Of a stretch of 64,000 bases of DNA, positions 18,143-29,803 are shown in pieces. The stretch is from Nocardia aurantia (GTDB lineage: Bacteria; Actinomycetota; Actinomycetes; Mycobacteriales; Mycobacteriaceae): NCBI RefSeq assembly GCF_009604425.1, contig NZ_WEGI01000024.1, positions 1 to 64,000 on the forward strand, written 5' to 3'. Under the pieces are notes generated by a model. The model did no database searches, was not told where the DNA came from, and saw nothing but the letters and a program-made list of their open reading frames with translations. Position numbers and translations under genes: made by a program. Positions within the stretch are counted from its first letter, which is position 1. Each line of letters opens with the position of its first letter.

Positions 18143-18176
18143 CCAGGACGTCCGAGAACACGCTTCCGACGAAACT

Positions 18177-18213
18177 GCGGGATGGACGCCTATCGGCATG
18201 GCGTCCATCCCGC
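18177..18213. terminator. Bidirectional terminator
   Basis: GCGGGATGGACGCC and GGCGTCCATCCCGC form a perfect 14-bp stem around a 9-nt loop. It sits between the end of the mmsA operon and the end of the convergent SDR, so it can serve both. Confidence 0.8.
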
Positions 18214-18228
18214 GAGGGCGCCCATATT

Positions 18229-18990
18229 TCAGAAGATGGAGTACCCGCCGTCGACGACGACCTCGTCGCCGGTGTGGAACATCAGCGACGGATCGGCCAG
18301 ATAGGCGGCGACCTCCTCGTACTCCGAGGGGTCCGCCCAGCGCCGGACGGGTGTGCGCGCGGTTGTCGCCTGCCGGGTGCGCTCGTCCTGGTAGCCGCCG
18401 TCGGAGAGGCTCGTGCGCGTCCAGCCCGGGATGAGCGTGTTGCAGCGCACCTTGTACCGGGCGAGCTCCACGGCGAGAGTCCGGGTCAATCCCAGCAGGG
18501 CCGTCTTGCTCGAGGCGTACGGCGCCTGTCCCGCACCGCCGAACCGCGAGATCATGGATCCGACGACGACGATCGAGCCCCCGTTTCCTTGGGCGATGAA
18601 CCGGCGAGCCGCCTCGCGGCAGACCAGGAACGCGCCGTCGAGGTTGACGGCGTGCACGCGTCGCCAGGTCTCGAACGAGAGGTCCGCGACGAGCGTGGCT
18701 TCCGACGTGCCGGCGTTGGATACCATGCAGCCGAGCGGGCCGAGTTCGGCGACCGTCCGTTCCATCGCGTCGGCCACCTGCGCTTCGTCCGTGACGTCGA
18801 CCGACAGGGCGATCGCCTTCACACCGAGGTCGGTCAGCTGCTTCACCGCGTCCGCGCTCTTGGCGGAGTCACGGGCCCACAGCGCGATGCTGCCTCCCGC
18901 CTTGGCGATTCCCGTAGCGATGCTGAGGCCGATGCCGCCGTTGCCGCCGGTCACCACCGCAACTAGGCCCGTGAGGTCGTTCACGTTCAT
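18229..18990 (-). CDS. Short-chain dehydrogenase/reductase
   Basis: 253-residue classical SDR. The cofactor motif is TGGNGGIGLSIA, the structural motif is NAG (VSNAGTSEA), the catalytic Ser lies in VVGSMISR and the Tyr-Lys pair in APYASSKTAL. ATG at 18990 has GGGAGGA in front; the longer frame lacks this. Downstream of and on the same strand as the ACAD10/11-type dehydrogenase at 19128 (137 nt apart), so they may share a transcript and act in one oxidation pathway. Substrate unknown. Confidence 0.85.
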   Translation of the reverse strand: MNVNDLTGLVAVVTGGNGGIGLSIATGIAKAGGSIALWARDSAKSADAVKQLTDLGVKAIALSVDVTDEAQVADAMERTVAELGPLGCMVSNAGTSEATLVADLSFETWRRVHAVNLDGAFLVCREAARRFIAQGNGGSIVVVGSMISRFGGAGQAPYASSKTALLGLTRTLAVELARYKVRCNTLIPGWTRTSLSDGGYQDERTRQATTARTPVRRWADPSEYEEVAAYLADPSLMFHTGDEVVVDGGYSIF

Positions 18991-19127
18991 TCCTCCCTGA
19001 GCTGATTGTCCCTGGGGCATAGCAGTTTTCGGCTATCCTGCCCGGGGCCGGGTCCGTCCGGCCGACAGCGTCCGAGCCCTCGGGTGGCCGGTCACGATGG
19101 TGACCTGTCCCGAGAGCCCGGAGACCG

Positions 19128-20426
19128 TCAAATGTCGGCGGCCTCGTGCTCCAGCCGCTGCGCGAGGTGCTGCTGGGCCGCCAGCCGGCGCGTGGGCAGA
19201 TGCTCACTGGGCCACAGACCGTCCGCCGGCTTGACGTTGCGCAGCAACTGCTTCGCCAGGGTCATCTGGTGGACCTCGGTCGGGCCGTCGGCGAGTGCCA
19301 CCGCCTCGGCACTTACCAGCATCGAGGAGAACGGCATCTCATTGGAGATGCCGAGCGAACCGTGCAGGTGCATGGCCCGGCGAACGACGTCGTAGTAGAC
19401 GACCGGCATCGCGGCCTTGACCGCCGCGATGTCCTTCCGAACGAACTGGTAGTCCTGGTGCTTGTCGATCAGCCACGCCGTGCGCAGCACGAGCAGGCGG
19501 AACTGCTCGACCTGCAGCCAGCTGTCGGCGATCGCCTGCTGGGTGAGTTGCTGGGAGGCGAGGCTGCCCGCACGCACCTGCCGAGAAACCGCCCGCTCGA
19601 GCATCATGTCCAACGCCCGGCGGACCTGGGCGATCGTGCGCATCGCGTGATGGATGCGCCCACCACCCAACCGCGCCTGGGCGATCTCGAACGCCGCCCC
19701 CTCCTTGCCGAGCAGGTGGTCGGCGGGGACTCGGACCTGATCGTAGGAGACGTAGGCATGAGAACCGGTGTCATCGCTCTCGGTCCCCAGACCGACATTG
19801 CGGATGATGCGCAGCCCCGGCGCGTCGGCGGGGACGATGAACATCGACATCCCGCCCCGGGTGCCGCGCTCGGCGTCGGTCACCGCCATGACGATGTAGA
19901 AGCTCGCATACCGGGCGTTGGAAGAAAACCACTTTTCGCCCCGGATGACCCACTCGTCGCCGTCGCGGACGGCCTGCGTGGTGAACAGGCCGGGATCGGA
20001 TCCGGCGTGCGGTTCGGTCATCGAGTAGCACGAGGAGATCTCGCCGGCGAGCAGGCTGGCGAGATAGCGTTCCTTCTGTTCGGGGGTGCCGTAGCGGGCC
20101 AGGATCTCGGCGTTACCCGAGTCCGGCGCCTGGCAGCCGAAGACCGACGGGGCCCATCGTGACCGGCCGAGGATCTCATTCAACAGAGCCAGTTTGACCT
20201 GCCCGTACCCCTCGCCGCCGAGTTCGGGCTCCAGGTGGCAGGCCCACAGTTTCGCGTCCTTGACCTGCTGTTGCAGCGGGCGGACGATCCGCATGGCCTG
20301 CTCGTCGCCCTTGTTGTACGGGTCGCCGAGGACCAGATCCAGTGGCTCGATCTCGCTGCGCACGAAGTCGTTCGCCCAGTCGAGCTTGCGCTGAAAGTCA
20401 GGTTCTGTCTCAAAATCCCAAGCCAT
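19128..20426 (-). CDS. Acyl-CoA dehydrogenase, ACAD10/11-type
   Basis: Flavin dehydrogenase of about 432 residues. The signatures GCQAPDSGNAEILARYG, GRIHHAMRT and ALADGPTEVHQM are those of the ACAD10/11 subfamily. An Asp stands where short-chain ACADs have the catalytic Glu, as is normal for this subfamily. Such enzymes work with APH-type kinases that phosphorylate 4-hydroxyacyl-CoA, and two such kinases are encoded at 49.6 and 55.5 kb. The start at 20426 (the second of two adjacent Met codons) is chosen because the -10 box ends 6 nt before it, which predicts a leaderless mRNA; the first ATG at 20432 overlaps the -10 itself. Confidence 0.85.
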   Translation of the reverse strand: MAWDFETEPDFQRKLDWANDFVRSEIEPLDLVLGDPYNKGDEQAMRIVRPLQQQVKDAKLWACHLEPELGGEGYGQVKLALLNEILGRSRWAPSVFGCQAPDSGNAEILARYGTPEQKERYLASLLAGEISSCYSMTEPHAGSDPGLFTTQAVRDGDEWVIRGEKWFSSNARYASFYIVMAVTDAERGTRGGMSMFIVPADAPGLRIIRNVGLGTESDDTGSHAYVSYDQVRVPADHLLGKEGAAFEIAQARLGGGRIHHAMRTIAQVRRALDMMLERAVSRQVRAGSLASQQLTQQAIADSWLQVEQFRLLVLRTAWLIDKHQDYQFVRKDIAAVKAAMPVVYYDVVRRAMHLHGSLGISNEMPFSSMLVSAEAVALADGPTEVHQMTLAKQLLRNVKPADGLWPSEHLPTRRLAAQQHLAQRLEHEAADI

Positions 20427-20462
20427 GGCCATTTAATACACTCAGATCGAATAAGCTGTCAA
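20427..20462 (-). promoter_or_regulatory. Leaderless promoter of the ACAD10/11-type gene
   Basis: On the minus strand TTGACA (20457-20462) and TATTAA (20433-20438) are separated by 18 nt, a near-consensus housekeeping promoter. The predicted transcript start is at or within a base of the ATG at 20426, and there is no ribosome-binding site. Confidence 0.7.
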
Positions 20463-20597
20463 GTGCATTAATCGACCGTGGGTGCCCGAGTGCCTTCGAT
20501 GTCCGCCGGACCGTTGCCTCCGGGTGGCCCATGGTTGACTGGCGCGTCGACACAGGTGCGAAGCATGGGCCGATCGGCCCGGAATACGAGGTCTGCA

Positions 20598-21473
20598 GTG
20601 CACACCACCGAAATCGTCTACGAGGTAGCCGACGGTATCGCCACCATCACCCTGAACCGGCCCGCCCGGCTCAACGCGTTCACCCAGACGATGGCCGGCG
20701 AGTTGCTGGCCGCATTCGACGAGGTGGACGCCGATGACGAGGTGCGGGTGGTCATCCTGACCGGTGCCGGCCGGGGTTTCTGTGCGGGCGCCGACCTGGG
20801 CGATGCCGGAGTGGATACCTTCAGCGCCGAGCGCCTCGGGCACGAGTCCGCGGGCATGATCGACGGCGCACCGCGGGACAGCGGTGGGGCGGTGTCGCTG
20901 CGGATCGCCGGATGCCGCAAGCCGGTGATCTCCGCGTACAACGGTGCGGCGGTCGGCGTCGGCGTGACGATGACTTTGCCGACGGACATCCGGATCGCGG
21001 CCGAGTCGGCGAAGTTCGGCTTCGTGTTCGCGCGGCGGGGTCTCGTGCCGGAGGCCGCTTCGGCATGGTTCCTGCCGCGCGTTGTGGGGATCTCGCAGGC
21101 GATGGAATGGGTCGCGACCGGGCGGGTCTTCGGCGCGGAGGAGGCGCGTGCGGGCGGGCTCGTCTCGCGTGTCGTTCCCGATGAGGAACTGCTGCCGGCC
21201 GCGACGGCGGTCGCACGGGAGATCGCGGACCATACGTCCGGCGTGTCGGTGGCCGCGTCACGGCAACTGCTGTGGGGGATGCTCGGCTCGCCCACCCCGT
21301 GGGACGCGCACCGGTACGACTCGAAGGCGATCTTCGAACTCGGGAAAGGGGCGGATGTCGCCGAGGGTGTGGCCGCGTTCCTCGAGAAGCGCCCGGCGCG
21401 GTTCCCGTCGCGGGTGAGCAAGGACTTCCCGTCCGCGGTGCCGCGGTGGCCTGTCCGTCCGGATGCGTACTGA
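20598..21473 (+). CDS. Enoyl-CoA hydratase/isomerase family protein
   Basis: A 291-residue crotonase with IATITLNRPARLNAFTQTM, oxyanion segments GFCAGADLGDAGVD and YNGAAVGVGVTMTLPTDIRI, and EKRPARFPS near the end. The first catalytic Glu position reads Val/Gly-rich (AAVGVGVTM) rather than GGGCE, so dehydration/hydration activity is uncertain; isomerase or other crotonase chemistry is possible. GTG at 20598 is chosen with GAGGT 8 nt upstream; the longer frame would run into the divergent ACAD promoter. Confidence 0.8.
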   Translation: MHTTEIVYEVADGIATITLNRPARLNAFTQTMAGELLAAFDEVDADDEVRVVILTGAGRGFCAGADLGDAGVDTFSAERLGHESAGMIDGAPRDSGGAVSLRIAGCRKPVISAYNGAAVGVGVTMTLPTDIRIAAESAKFGFVFARRGLVPEAASAWFLPRVVGISQAMEWVATGRVFGAEEARAGGLVSRVVPDEELLPAATAVAREIADHTSGVSVAASRQLLWGMLGSPTPWDAHRYDSKAIFELGKGADVAEGVAAFLEKRPARFPSRVSKDFPSAVPRWPVRPDAY

Positions 21474-21519
21474 CCTCGCATTGCCGGTCGAAGTCGGGTC
21501 CATAGCTCGACTCGGATGC

Positions 21520-21556
21520 TTGCCATGGCGAGCCAACTCACGTACTTTACGATCGT
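21520..21556 (+). promoter_or_regulatory. Promoter with TetR-type operator (crotonase-SDR)
   Basis: TTGCCA (21520-21525), 17 nt, TACTTT (21543-21548), then ACGATCGT (21549-21556) directly abutting the -10. The same module occurs at 33826, 42010 and 48352. Repressor bound here would block RNA polymerase. The transcript start would fall inside the palindrome, about 195 nt before the crotonase gene. Confidence 0.75.
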
Positions 21557-21674
21557 TCGGTCGGCGCCGGGAACGAGTACCCGCACAGGTGGACCAAATG
21601 GCCCTGGCTTCGTCGAACATGGCGACAGTGAGCCGTTACGAACGACTCGGCGTAACGCACCCAGGCAGTCAGCC

Positions 21675-21686
21675 GAACGATCGTTC
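21675..21686. promoter_or_regulatory. Second TetR-type operator upstream of the crotonase
   Basis: GAACGATCGTTC, a perfect 12-bp palindrome with the regulon core, lies 128 bp downstream of the promoter operator and 64 nt before the gene. A second site could allow looping or a roadblock. Confidence 0.6.
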
Positions 21687-21750
21687 TGTCGGCCGGTTCG
21701 GTCGCCCACGAAACGCTCCATGCACGTAGCACCGAAGGAGATGCTCGAAA

Positions 21751-22539
21751 ATGGTCGAACTTGCTGACTACCGGGACAAGTATCAATTCATCAAGCTCAC
21801 GCGGGACCAGAGCGGAATCCTCGAGGTGCGTCTCCACACCGACGGTGACTCTCTGAGATGGGGGGCGGCAGCTCATCGAGAGTTCACCAGTGTGTTCCGG
21901 CAGATCGCGCTCGACCGTGGCAATCGCGTCGTGATCATCACCGGGACGGGCGAGGAGTTCCTCGGGCCGCGTGCCGATGCCCCGGGCGGCAAAACCACGT
22001 CTCCGGCGATGATGACCTTCGCGGAAGAGTACGAAATGTGGGAGAAGGACGGCTTCATCGACCAGCCCGAGATGAACAATGCCCTGCTCGACATCCAGGT
22101 CCCGGTGATCGCCGCGGTCAACGGGCCCGCGCGCCGGCACTGCGAAGTTCCGCTCTACTCCGATATCGTCATCGCCTCCGAGGATGCTTCGTTCGAGGAC
22201 TCGGCGCACTTCCATCTGCAGGACACGGTGCCGGGCGACGGCTGCCACATCTGGATGACCGCGCTGCTCGGCATCAACCGAGCCCGCGCCTACATGCTCT
22301 CGGGTGAGGTCATCACCGCTGAGGAAGCGCACCGCTGGGGCTTGGTGAAGGAGGTTGTCCCCAAGGAGAAGGTGCTGGAGCGGGCCTGGGAAATCGCGCG
22401 GCAAATCGCCGAGAAGTCGGACTCCACCCTCCGGTTCACTCGCGCGATCATGGTCCAGCCGCTCAAGAAGCAGACTCTCGAGCTGCTCAGGATGGGAGTC
22501 GTCTTCGAGGCTCTCGGAGCGCTCGGGCGCAACGTGTGA
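21751..22539 (+). CDS. 6-oxocamphor hydrolase-like crotonase (cyclic 1,3-diketone hydrolase?)
   Basis: 262 residues, crotonase fold. It follows Rhodococcus 6-oxocamphor hydrolase through the N-terminal half (YRDKYQFIKLTRDQSG, VVIITGTGEEF, VPVIAAVNGPARRH). The residues used by that enzyme for retro-Claisen cleavage can be placed: His in AAAHREF, His in ARRHCEVP, His in SAHFHLQ and Asp in VPGDGCH. GGGCE-type hydratase glutamates are missing. It therefore probably hydrolyses a C-C bond of a cyclic beta-diketone rather than hydrating an enoyl-CoA; the true substrate is unknown. AAGGAG precedes the ATG. Two regulon operators lie upstream and a mycofactocin-type SDR follows. Confidence 0.75.
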   Translation: MVELADYRDKYQFIKLTRDQSGILEVRLHTDGDSLRWGAAAHREFTSVFRQIALDRGNRVVIITGTGEEFLGPRADAPGGKTTSPAMMTFAEEYEMWEKDGFIDQPEMNNALLDIQVPVIAAVNGPARRHCEVPLYSDIVIASEDASFEDSAHFHLQDTVPGDGCHIWMTALLGINRARAYMLSGEVITAEEAHRWGLVKEVVPKEKVLERAWEIARQIAEKSDSTLRFTRAIMVQPLKKQTLELLRMGVVFEALGALGRNV

Positions 22540-23399
22540 ATGCGAGCGACGCACGGGGTCGGAACTCCTGGGTCGGTTCGTGAGTATGACGTCGACCTAG
22601 GCGCGGTGTTTGTAATTGTCGGGTGGCGTCGTCGGCGCCCCTTATTTCCGGATGGGAGTGTCAGCGTTATGGCTGGTCGTATGGATGGCAAGGTTGTTTT
22701 TATTACGGGTGCGGCGCGGGGGCAGGGTCGTGCGCATGCGGTGCGGTTGGCGGAGGAGGGGGCGGATATCGTTGCGGTGGATATTTGTGAGTCGATTCCG
22801 ACGGTGACTCAGTATGGTGGTGCGACGCCGGAGGATTTGGAGGAGACGGTGCGTTTGGTGGAGGGGTTGGGCCGGCGGATCGTGGCGGAGCAGGCCGACG
22901 TGCGGGATCTTGCCCGGTTGAAGGAGGTCGTGGGTGCGGGTGTCGATCGGCTGGGCCGGCTCGATGGTGTGGTGGCGAACGCGGGGATCGGGATTTCGGC
23001 GGCGTGGGACAAGTTCACGGAGCAGGAGTTCCGGGATGTGATCGATATCAATCTGGTGGGGGTGTGGAATACGGTGATGGCGACTGCTCCGGTGTTGGTG
23101 CAGGCAGGTGGTGGTGGGTCGATCGTGTTGATTTCGTCTGCTGCTGGTTTGAAGGGCGGTCCGTTCAATCTGCCGTATTCGGCGGCGAAGTTCGGTGTGA
23201 CGGGGTTGGGTAAGAGTTTCGCTGCGGAGTTGGGGAAGCATCGGATTCGGGTGAATACGGTGCATCCGGGGCCGGTGGATACGGAGATGGCGCGTCATAT
23301 CATGCCGTATCTGGGTGAGATCGCCGCGGGGAACGAAGCGTTGTTGTCGACGTATGCTCATTTCATTCCGGGTGATGCGATGGATCCGGTCGAGATTGC

Positions 23400-25577
<2,178 letters not shown>

Positions 25578-25702
25578 CGCAGGGACTCCTTGCCTACATC
25601 TCATTTCACCGCGAAGATAACGCGCAGTGAACATCCGACTTGCGCAGCACATCGTGATCGACTTCCGCGCGCCCCGGTACCTCCGAAAGAAGGTAGGCGG
25701 TA

Positions 25703-26524
25703 TTGGCCGACCAGCTATTGCGACCGAATGACCTCGACTTGCTGCGGCAGGCCGGCCGACAGATCCGGAGAGTCTCGAAGGATTTTGTGGCCTTCGGCGG
25801 CCTGACCCAGAACGGCACGGTTCCCGTACGCGCGATCTCGGGTGCCGGGCCGCGACGCCTGTCGTCGATCGTCGTCCGCCCCGAGCGGGGCCTGGGCGGG
25901 TTGAGTTGGGTGGATCGACGACCCGTGCGAGTCGACGATTATGCGCGGTCGTCGAGGATCACCCACGACTTCGACGCGCAGATCCTCGGCGAAGGGATCT
26001 TCAGCCTGGCGGTCGCTCCGATCATCGTCCGCGGTTGTGTTCGAGGGCTGATGTATGTAGGACGACGCACCCCCGAGCACGAATGGAACTCTGCTCTCTC
26101 GACATTGCAACGCGAGGTTCGGTCGCTGGCACACGAGATCGACATTCGGGACCGTGTCGACGAGCGAATTCGCTTGTTGCATGCGACCGAACCGGATGCT
26201 CGGCCGATTTCGGCCGGCCTCGGGGTTGTCCAGGAGCGACTGCGTGAGATTGCTTCGGGCACAACCGATCCACGGACCGCGCACGAGTTGCGGACGCTTC
26301 TCGCCGACGTCCGACCGGCAGTTGCCGAGGCAATACTCACCCCTCGTCAGACCGATGTCCTCACACTCGTCGCTCTGGGACTCACCAACGAAGAGATCGG
26401 CTCTCGTCTGGGATTGTCCACGACCACGGTCAAGAGCTATCTGCGCGACGCCATGGCGCGGCTCGATGCGCGGACTCGGCATGCGGCAGTGCTGGAAGCC
26501 CGACGCCGCAATCTGATCGGGTAG
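25703..26524 (+). CDS. GAF-domain LuxR-type regulator next to acs
   Basis: 273 residues with a GAF-like domain (about 25-150; ERGLGGLSWVDRRPVRVDDY) and a LuxR helix-turn-helix at the end (LTPRQTDVLTLVALGLTNEE, LSTTTVKSYLRDAMARL). A TTG start at 25703 follows AAGAAGG; an internal start is possible. Divergent from acs with 125 nt between, so it is the probable acs regulator. Paralogue of the regulator at 11768, which sits in the same relation to another acyl-CoA synthetase. Confidence 0.8.
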   Translation: MADQLLRPNDLDLLRQAGRQIRRVSKDFVAFGGLTQNGTVPVRAISGAGPRRLSSIVVRPERGLGGLSWVDRRPVRVDDYARSSRITHDFDAQILGEGIFSLAVAPIIVRGCVRGLMYVGRRTPEHEWNSALSTLQREVRSLAHEIDIRDRVDERIRLLHATEPDARPISAGLGVVQERLREIASGTTDPRTAHELRTLLADVRPAVAEAILTPRQTDVLTLVALGLTNEEIGSRLGLSTTTVKSYLRDAMARLDARTRHAAVLEARRRNLIG

Positions 26525-26633
26525 AAAAAAGGTAACGGCTCTTCTCGTGGCCTGGGACGTGACCACAGTGGTCGTGTCGACCGCCTGGAAACGGTCATGG
26601 TCGCCGCGCCCACGGCGAATTAATATCGGCCTC

Positions 26634-28400
26634 ATGAGCGAGACTTCTGTCCGGATCGCCAATTTCTCCGGTTACCTCGGTGACCGACGGACGGCGATCG
26701 ATGAAATTATGGCGGGTGACCCGATCGACGTCCTCATGGGCGATTATCTCGCCGAGGTCACGTTGGCCGCGCTCGCAGGTGATGCCCGCCGTGGTTCGGA
26801 GGGGGGCTACGTCTCCTACTTCGTCCAGCAACTCAGGCCGCATTTGGCGGCGGTGGCGGACCGTGGGATCAAGGTTGTCACGAACGCTGGTGGCTTCAAT
26901 CCGGCTGCGCTCGCCGAGGCCTTGCGTGCCATCATCGCCGAGGAGGGCCTGTCTCTGCAGGTCGCGCACATTTCAGGTGACTCGATCCTCGATCGGCTCA
27001 CCGACCTCCAGGCCGAGGGACACGGGTTGGAGCACCTCGACACCGGCGCGCCGCTGAAGGACTGGGGGGTCGAGCCGGTCTCCGCCAACGCCTACCTGGG
27101 CGCGTTCGGCATCGTGGCAGCGCTGCAGCGGGGCGCCGACATCGTGGTGACCGGGCGGGTCACCGACGCTTCCCTGGCGGTCGGTCCGGCCGCATGGTGG
27201 CACGGCTGGAGCCCGGACGATTGGGGCCCGCTCGCCGGCGCGGTCACCGCGGCGCATGTGATCGAGTGCGGAGCGCAGGCCACCGGCGGCAACTTCTCCG
27301 GCTTCCAGACCGTGCCCGGCATTCGCAAGCCGGGGTTCCCCATCGCCGAGATCGCGGCCGACGGCAGCAGCGTGATCACCAAGCACAGCCGCGACGGGGG
27401 CGTGGTGACCGTGGACACGGTGACCGCACAGCTCGTGTACGAGATCCAGGGAACCAAATATCTGAATCCGGACGTGACCGCGCATCTGGACACCGTCGAG
27501 CTGACACAGCTGGGCCCGGACCGGGTGGGTATCGGTCCGGTGCAGGGTACTCCTCCGCCGCGTACCGCCAAGGTCGCGTTGTTCGCCCAGATCGGCTGGC
27601 AAATCACGCAGATGGTGTTCTGTACCGCTCCTGATGTCGAGGCCAAGGTCGCCCTGTTGCGTGAGCAACTCGCCGAACCGCTGGCCGAGGTCGAGGAGCT
27701 CGACGTGACGCCGTTGGGCACAGCGGCCGAGGACCCGGCGTCCCAATGGGAGGCCACGGTCCCGATCCGCATCATGGCGGCGTCCCGGCGGCGGGAGGAC
27801 CTGCGTGCGTTCAGTGGGGTGGTCGCCGGGCTCTACCTGCAGGGCTACCCGGGCTTCCACCTCGACGGCAGTGCGCAGCGGCTCGGGCCGCCGTGGCCCC
27901 GCATCGACTACTGGCCCGGACTCCTGGATGTCGAGGTCCTGGACCACCAGGCCGTGTTCGGGGACGGAACCGTCGTGGCGGCGCCTCGGCCCTCCCGCTA
28001 CGCCGACGCCGCGGACCTCGTACAGCCGCGTCATCCCGAGCCGCAGCCGGCGGACACGGCCGGGCGGCGTCTGCCGCTCGGTACGCTTGCCTACGCCAGG
28101 TCGGGCGACAAAGGCGGAAACTCGAACGTCGGGGTCTGGGTCTCGGACAGGGCACAGTGGGAATGGCTGCGGACCACCCTGACCTCCGATGCGGTGCGCA
28201 CCCTACTGCCGGAGACGCGTGATCTCGCGATCGTGCGCCACGAACTGCCGCACATCAACGCCGTGCACTTCGTTTTCAAGGGCCTGCTCGGCACCGGAGG
28301 TTCGTCGAATCTGCGCGTCGACCAGGTCGGCAAATCGGTCGGCGAGTACCTCCGGGCGAAGCACGTCGCCATCCCGGAGAAGTACCTCGATCTGCGCTGA
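26634..28400 (+). CDS. AtuA-family protein (DUF1446)
   Basis: 588 residues of the AtuA/DUF1446 family. It has RIANFSGYLGDRRTAIDEIM, GDYLAEVTLA, KVVTNAGGFNP, GADIVVTGRVTDASLAVGP and ECGAQATGGNFSGF, plus the C-terminal domain LAYARSGDKGGNSNVGV often found as a separate small protein. AtuA is required for acyclic terpene (citronellol/geranyl-CoA) use in Pseudomonas, but its reaction is not established and family members occur in other pathways. No geranyl-CoA carboxylase is present here. TAATAT ends 7 nt before the ATG, so the mRNA may be leaderless. Confidence 0.8.
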   Translation: MSETSVRIANFSGYLGDRRTAIDEIMAGDPIDVLMGDYLAEVTLAALAGDARRGSEGGYVSYFVQQLRPHLAAVADRGIKVVTNAGGFNPAALAEALRAIIAEEGLSLQVAHISGDSILDRLTDLQAEGHGLEHLDTGAPLKDWGVEPVSANAYLGAFGIVAALQRGADIVVTGRVTDASLAVGPAAWWHGWSPDDWGPLAGAVTAAHVIECGAQATGGNFSGFQTVPGIRKPGFPIAEIAADGSSVITKHSRDGGVVTVDTVTAQLVYEIQGTKYLNPDVTAHLDTVELTQLGPDRVGIGPVQGTPPPRTAKVALFAQIGWQITQMVFCTAPDVEAKVALLREQLAEPLAEVEELDVTPLGTAAEDPASQWEATVPIRIMAASRRREDLRAFSGVVAGLYLQGYPGFHLDGSAQRLGPPWPRIDYWPGLLDVEVLDHQAVFGDGTVVAAPRPSRYADAADLVQPRHPEPQPADTAGRRLPLGTLAYARSGDKGGNSNVGVWVSDRAQWEWLRTTLTSDAVRTLLPETRDLAIVRHELPHINAVHFVFKGLLGTGGSSNLRVDQVGKSVGEYLRAKHVAIPEKYLDLR

Positions 28401-28462
28401 GCGGACCGAACGGCATCCAGCCCAGCATCCGCTGCCTCGAAACCGGTCAGTAGGCTCTGCAC

Positions 28463-29353
28463 ATGGACCTGCGGCATCTGCGATATTTCATTGCCGTCGC
28501 CGAGGAACTCCACTTCGGACGGGCCGCCGCGCGGCTGCACATCGCCCCGTCGCCGTTGAGCCAGCGAATCAAGGATCTCGAGCGCGAGCTCCGCACCCCG
28601 CTGTTCGACCGGGCACACCACTCGGTCGGCCTGACCCGCGCAGGTGAGGAGCTCCTGCCGCTCGCCCGGGACATCGTCGACCGGTTCGATGCGATCCCGG
28701 GCAAGCTCGGCAGGCGTCTGGGTTCTCGCCGGCGGCTCGCCCGAGTGGGAATCGCGCCCGACGTGACCGCGCCGGTCAGGGAGACGTTCCGGGCCGCCGT
28801 CGAGGACCTCGAGACCATCCAGCTGCGATTCCACCCGGACAACAGCGCGCCGCTCGTCGGTGGTATCCGCAGAGGCGAGCTGGACCTGGCGTTCGTCCAC
28901 GGCCGGGTTGCCGGAGCAGACCTCACATCGGTGTTGGTTTCGTCCTCACCCGCGGGCGTGGTGGTCGGTACCGGCACCGGTTTCGACGAGAAGGACTCTC
29001 TGCTGCTCAGTGAGTTGCGAGACGTCCCCTACGCGTCGATCAGCCAGGATTCGGCCCCGTCCGTCTATCGGGCGACCGAGGCGCTGCTGTCCAGACACGG
29101 GGTGCGGCGCCGGATCGAGCTCGACACCCACCACCCGGCCGACCTGGTCCATGTCGTGGCCTCCGGCCAGGGCTTCACCTTCGTCAGTCTCGAAGGCGGC
29201 GCCACCTACAAGGCGTTCGTCGGGGAGCCCGTTCGTATCCTGGCTGTCGATGATGTCCCGCTGCGGCTCACCACCTACGCGATATGGCGGACCGACCGGG
29301 ACGTTTCCGGCGACGTTGTCCACGAGCTGAGCATGGTCGTGGCCGGGCTGTGA
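28463..29353 (+). CDS. LysR-family regulator
   Basis: 296 residues. The N-terminal helix-turn-helix has LRHLRYFIAVAEELHFGRAA and IAPSPLSQRIKDLERELRTP, typical of the BenM/CatR-like group; the rest is an effector-binding domain. ATG at 28463 is 63 nt after the AtuA-family gene on the same strand, so it may be cotranscribed with it rather than divergent as is usual. No ribosome site is evident. Confidence 0.85.
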   Translation: MDLRHLRYFIAVAEELHFGRAAARLHIAPSPLSQRIKDLERELRTPLFDRAHHSVGLTRAGEELLPLARDIVDRFDAIPGKLGRRLGSRRRLARVGIAPDVTAPVRETFRAAVEDLETIQLRFHPDNSAPLVGGIRRGELDLAFVHGRVAGADLTSVLVSSSPAGVVVGTGTGFDEKDSLLLSELRDVPYASISQDSAPSVYRATEALLSRHGVRRRIELDTHHPADLVHVVASGQGFTFVSLEGGATYKAFVGEPVRILAVDDVPLRLTTYAIWRTDRDVSGDVVHELSMVVAGL

Positions 29354-29381
29354 GGCCCGGAGCCGGGTGTGCGGCGAAACG

Positions 29382-29419
29382 CGTCATCGCGGGCGTAGCG
29401 CACTACACCCGCGATGACG
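29382..29419. terminator. Bidirectional terminator
   Basis: CGTCATCGCGGG pairs with CCCGCGATGACG and, after one mismatch, GTAG with CTAC around a 4-nt loop. It separates the convergent LysR gene and the small gene at 29443. Confidence 0.75.
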
Positions 29420-29442
29420 AAGTGGATAACGCTCGGCCTCCG

Positions 29443-29772
29443 TTACGCCGAGAAGACGGGCGTCGCCACCACCGACAGGGTCAGTGACATGTCGAGAGCC
29501 GGGCTGAGCGGCATGTCGTCCGTCCCGAGACGGCGGCGCGCCTCTTCGATCACCGTCATGGGATCCTCGGCTTCCAGTTCGTAGACCGCCATGAAGTCCC
29601 ATTCGGGCGACTGGGGCGGTCCATCCAGTTTGTGCACCGTATGCCGCGCGCCCGACACGAAGCCGGGGACGCGGAGGTGGTCCGGGATGTGCTGGTTGTC
29701 ATACCAACTGGCCAGTTCCTCCCGTCGGCCGTCGACCGCCTTCGTGAACACCACGATCTGAAAACGCGCCAT
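29443..29772 (-). CDS. Small conserved protein, dimeric alpha-beta barrel (EthD/DUF4286-like)
   Basis: 109 residues. FQIVVFTKAVDGRREELASW with WYDNQHIPDHLRVPGF is the pattern of ferredoxin-like dimeric barrels of the EthD/DUF4286 type, which bind or transform small aromatic or polyketide-like molecules. The gene lies just downstream of the alpha/beta hydrolase at 29804 (31 nt), so the two are probably one unit. The reaction is unknown. Confidence 0.7.
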   Translation of the reverse strand: MARFQIVVFTKAVDGRREELASWYDNQHIPDHLRVPGFVSGARHTVHKLDGPPQSPEWDFMAVYELEAEDPMTVIEEARRRLGTDDMPLSPALDMSLTLSVVATPVFSA

Positions 29773-29803
29773 CCGCCCGCTCCGCTCTTTCCGGATCCAT
29801 GTA

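Noticed and set aside
26634..28400. Calling a geranyl/citronellol pathway from the AtuA-family gene
   Set aside because: No geranyl-CoA carboxylase subunits or other atu genes are present, and the family occurs outside terpene pathways.
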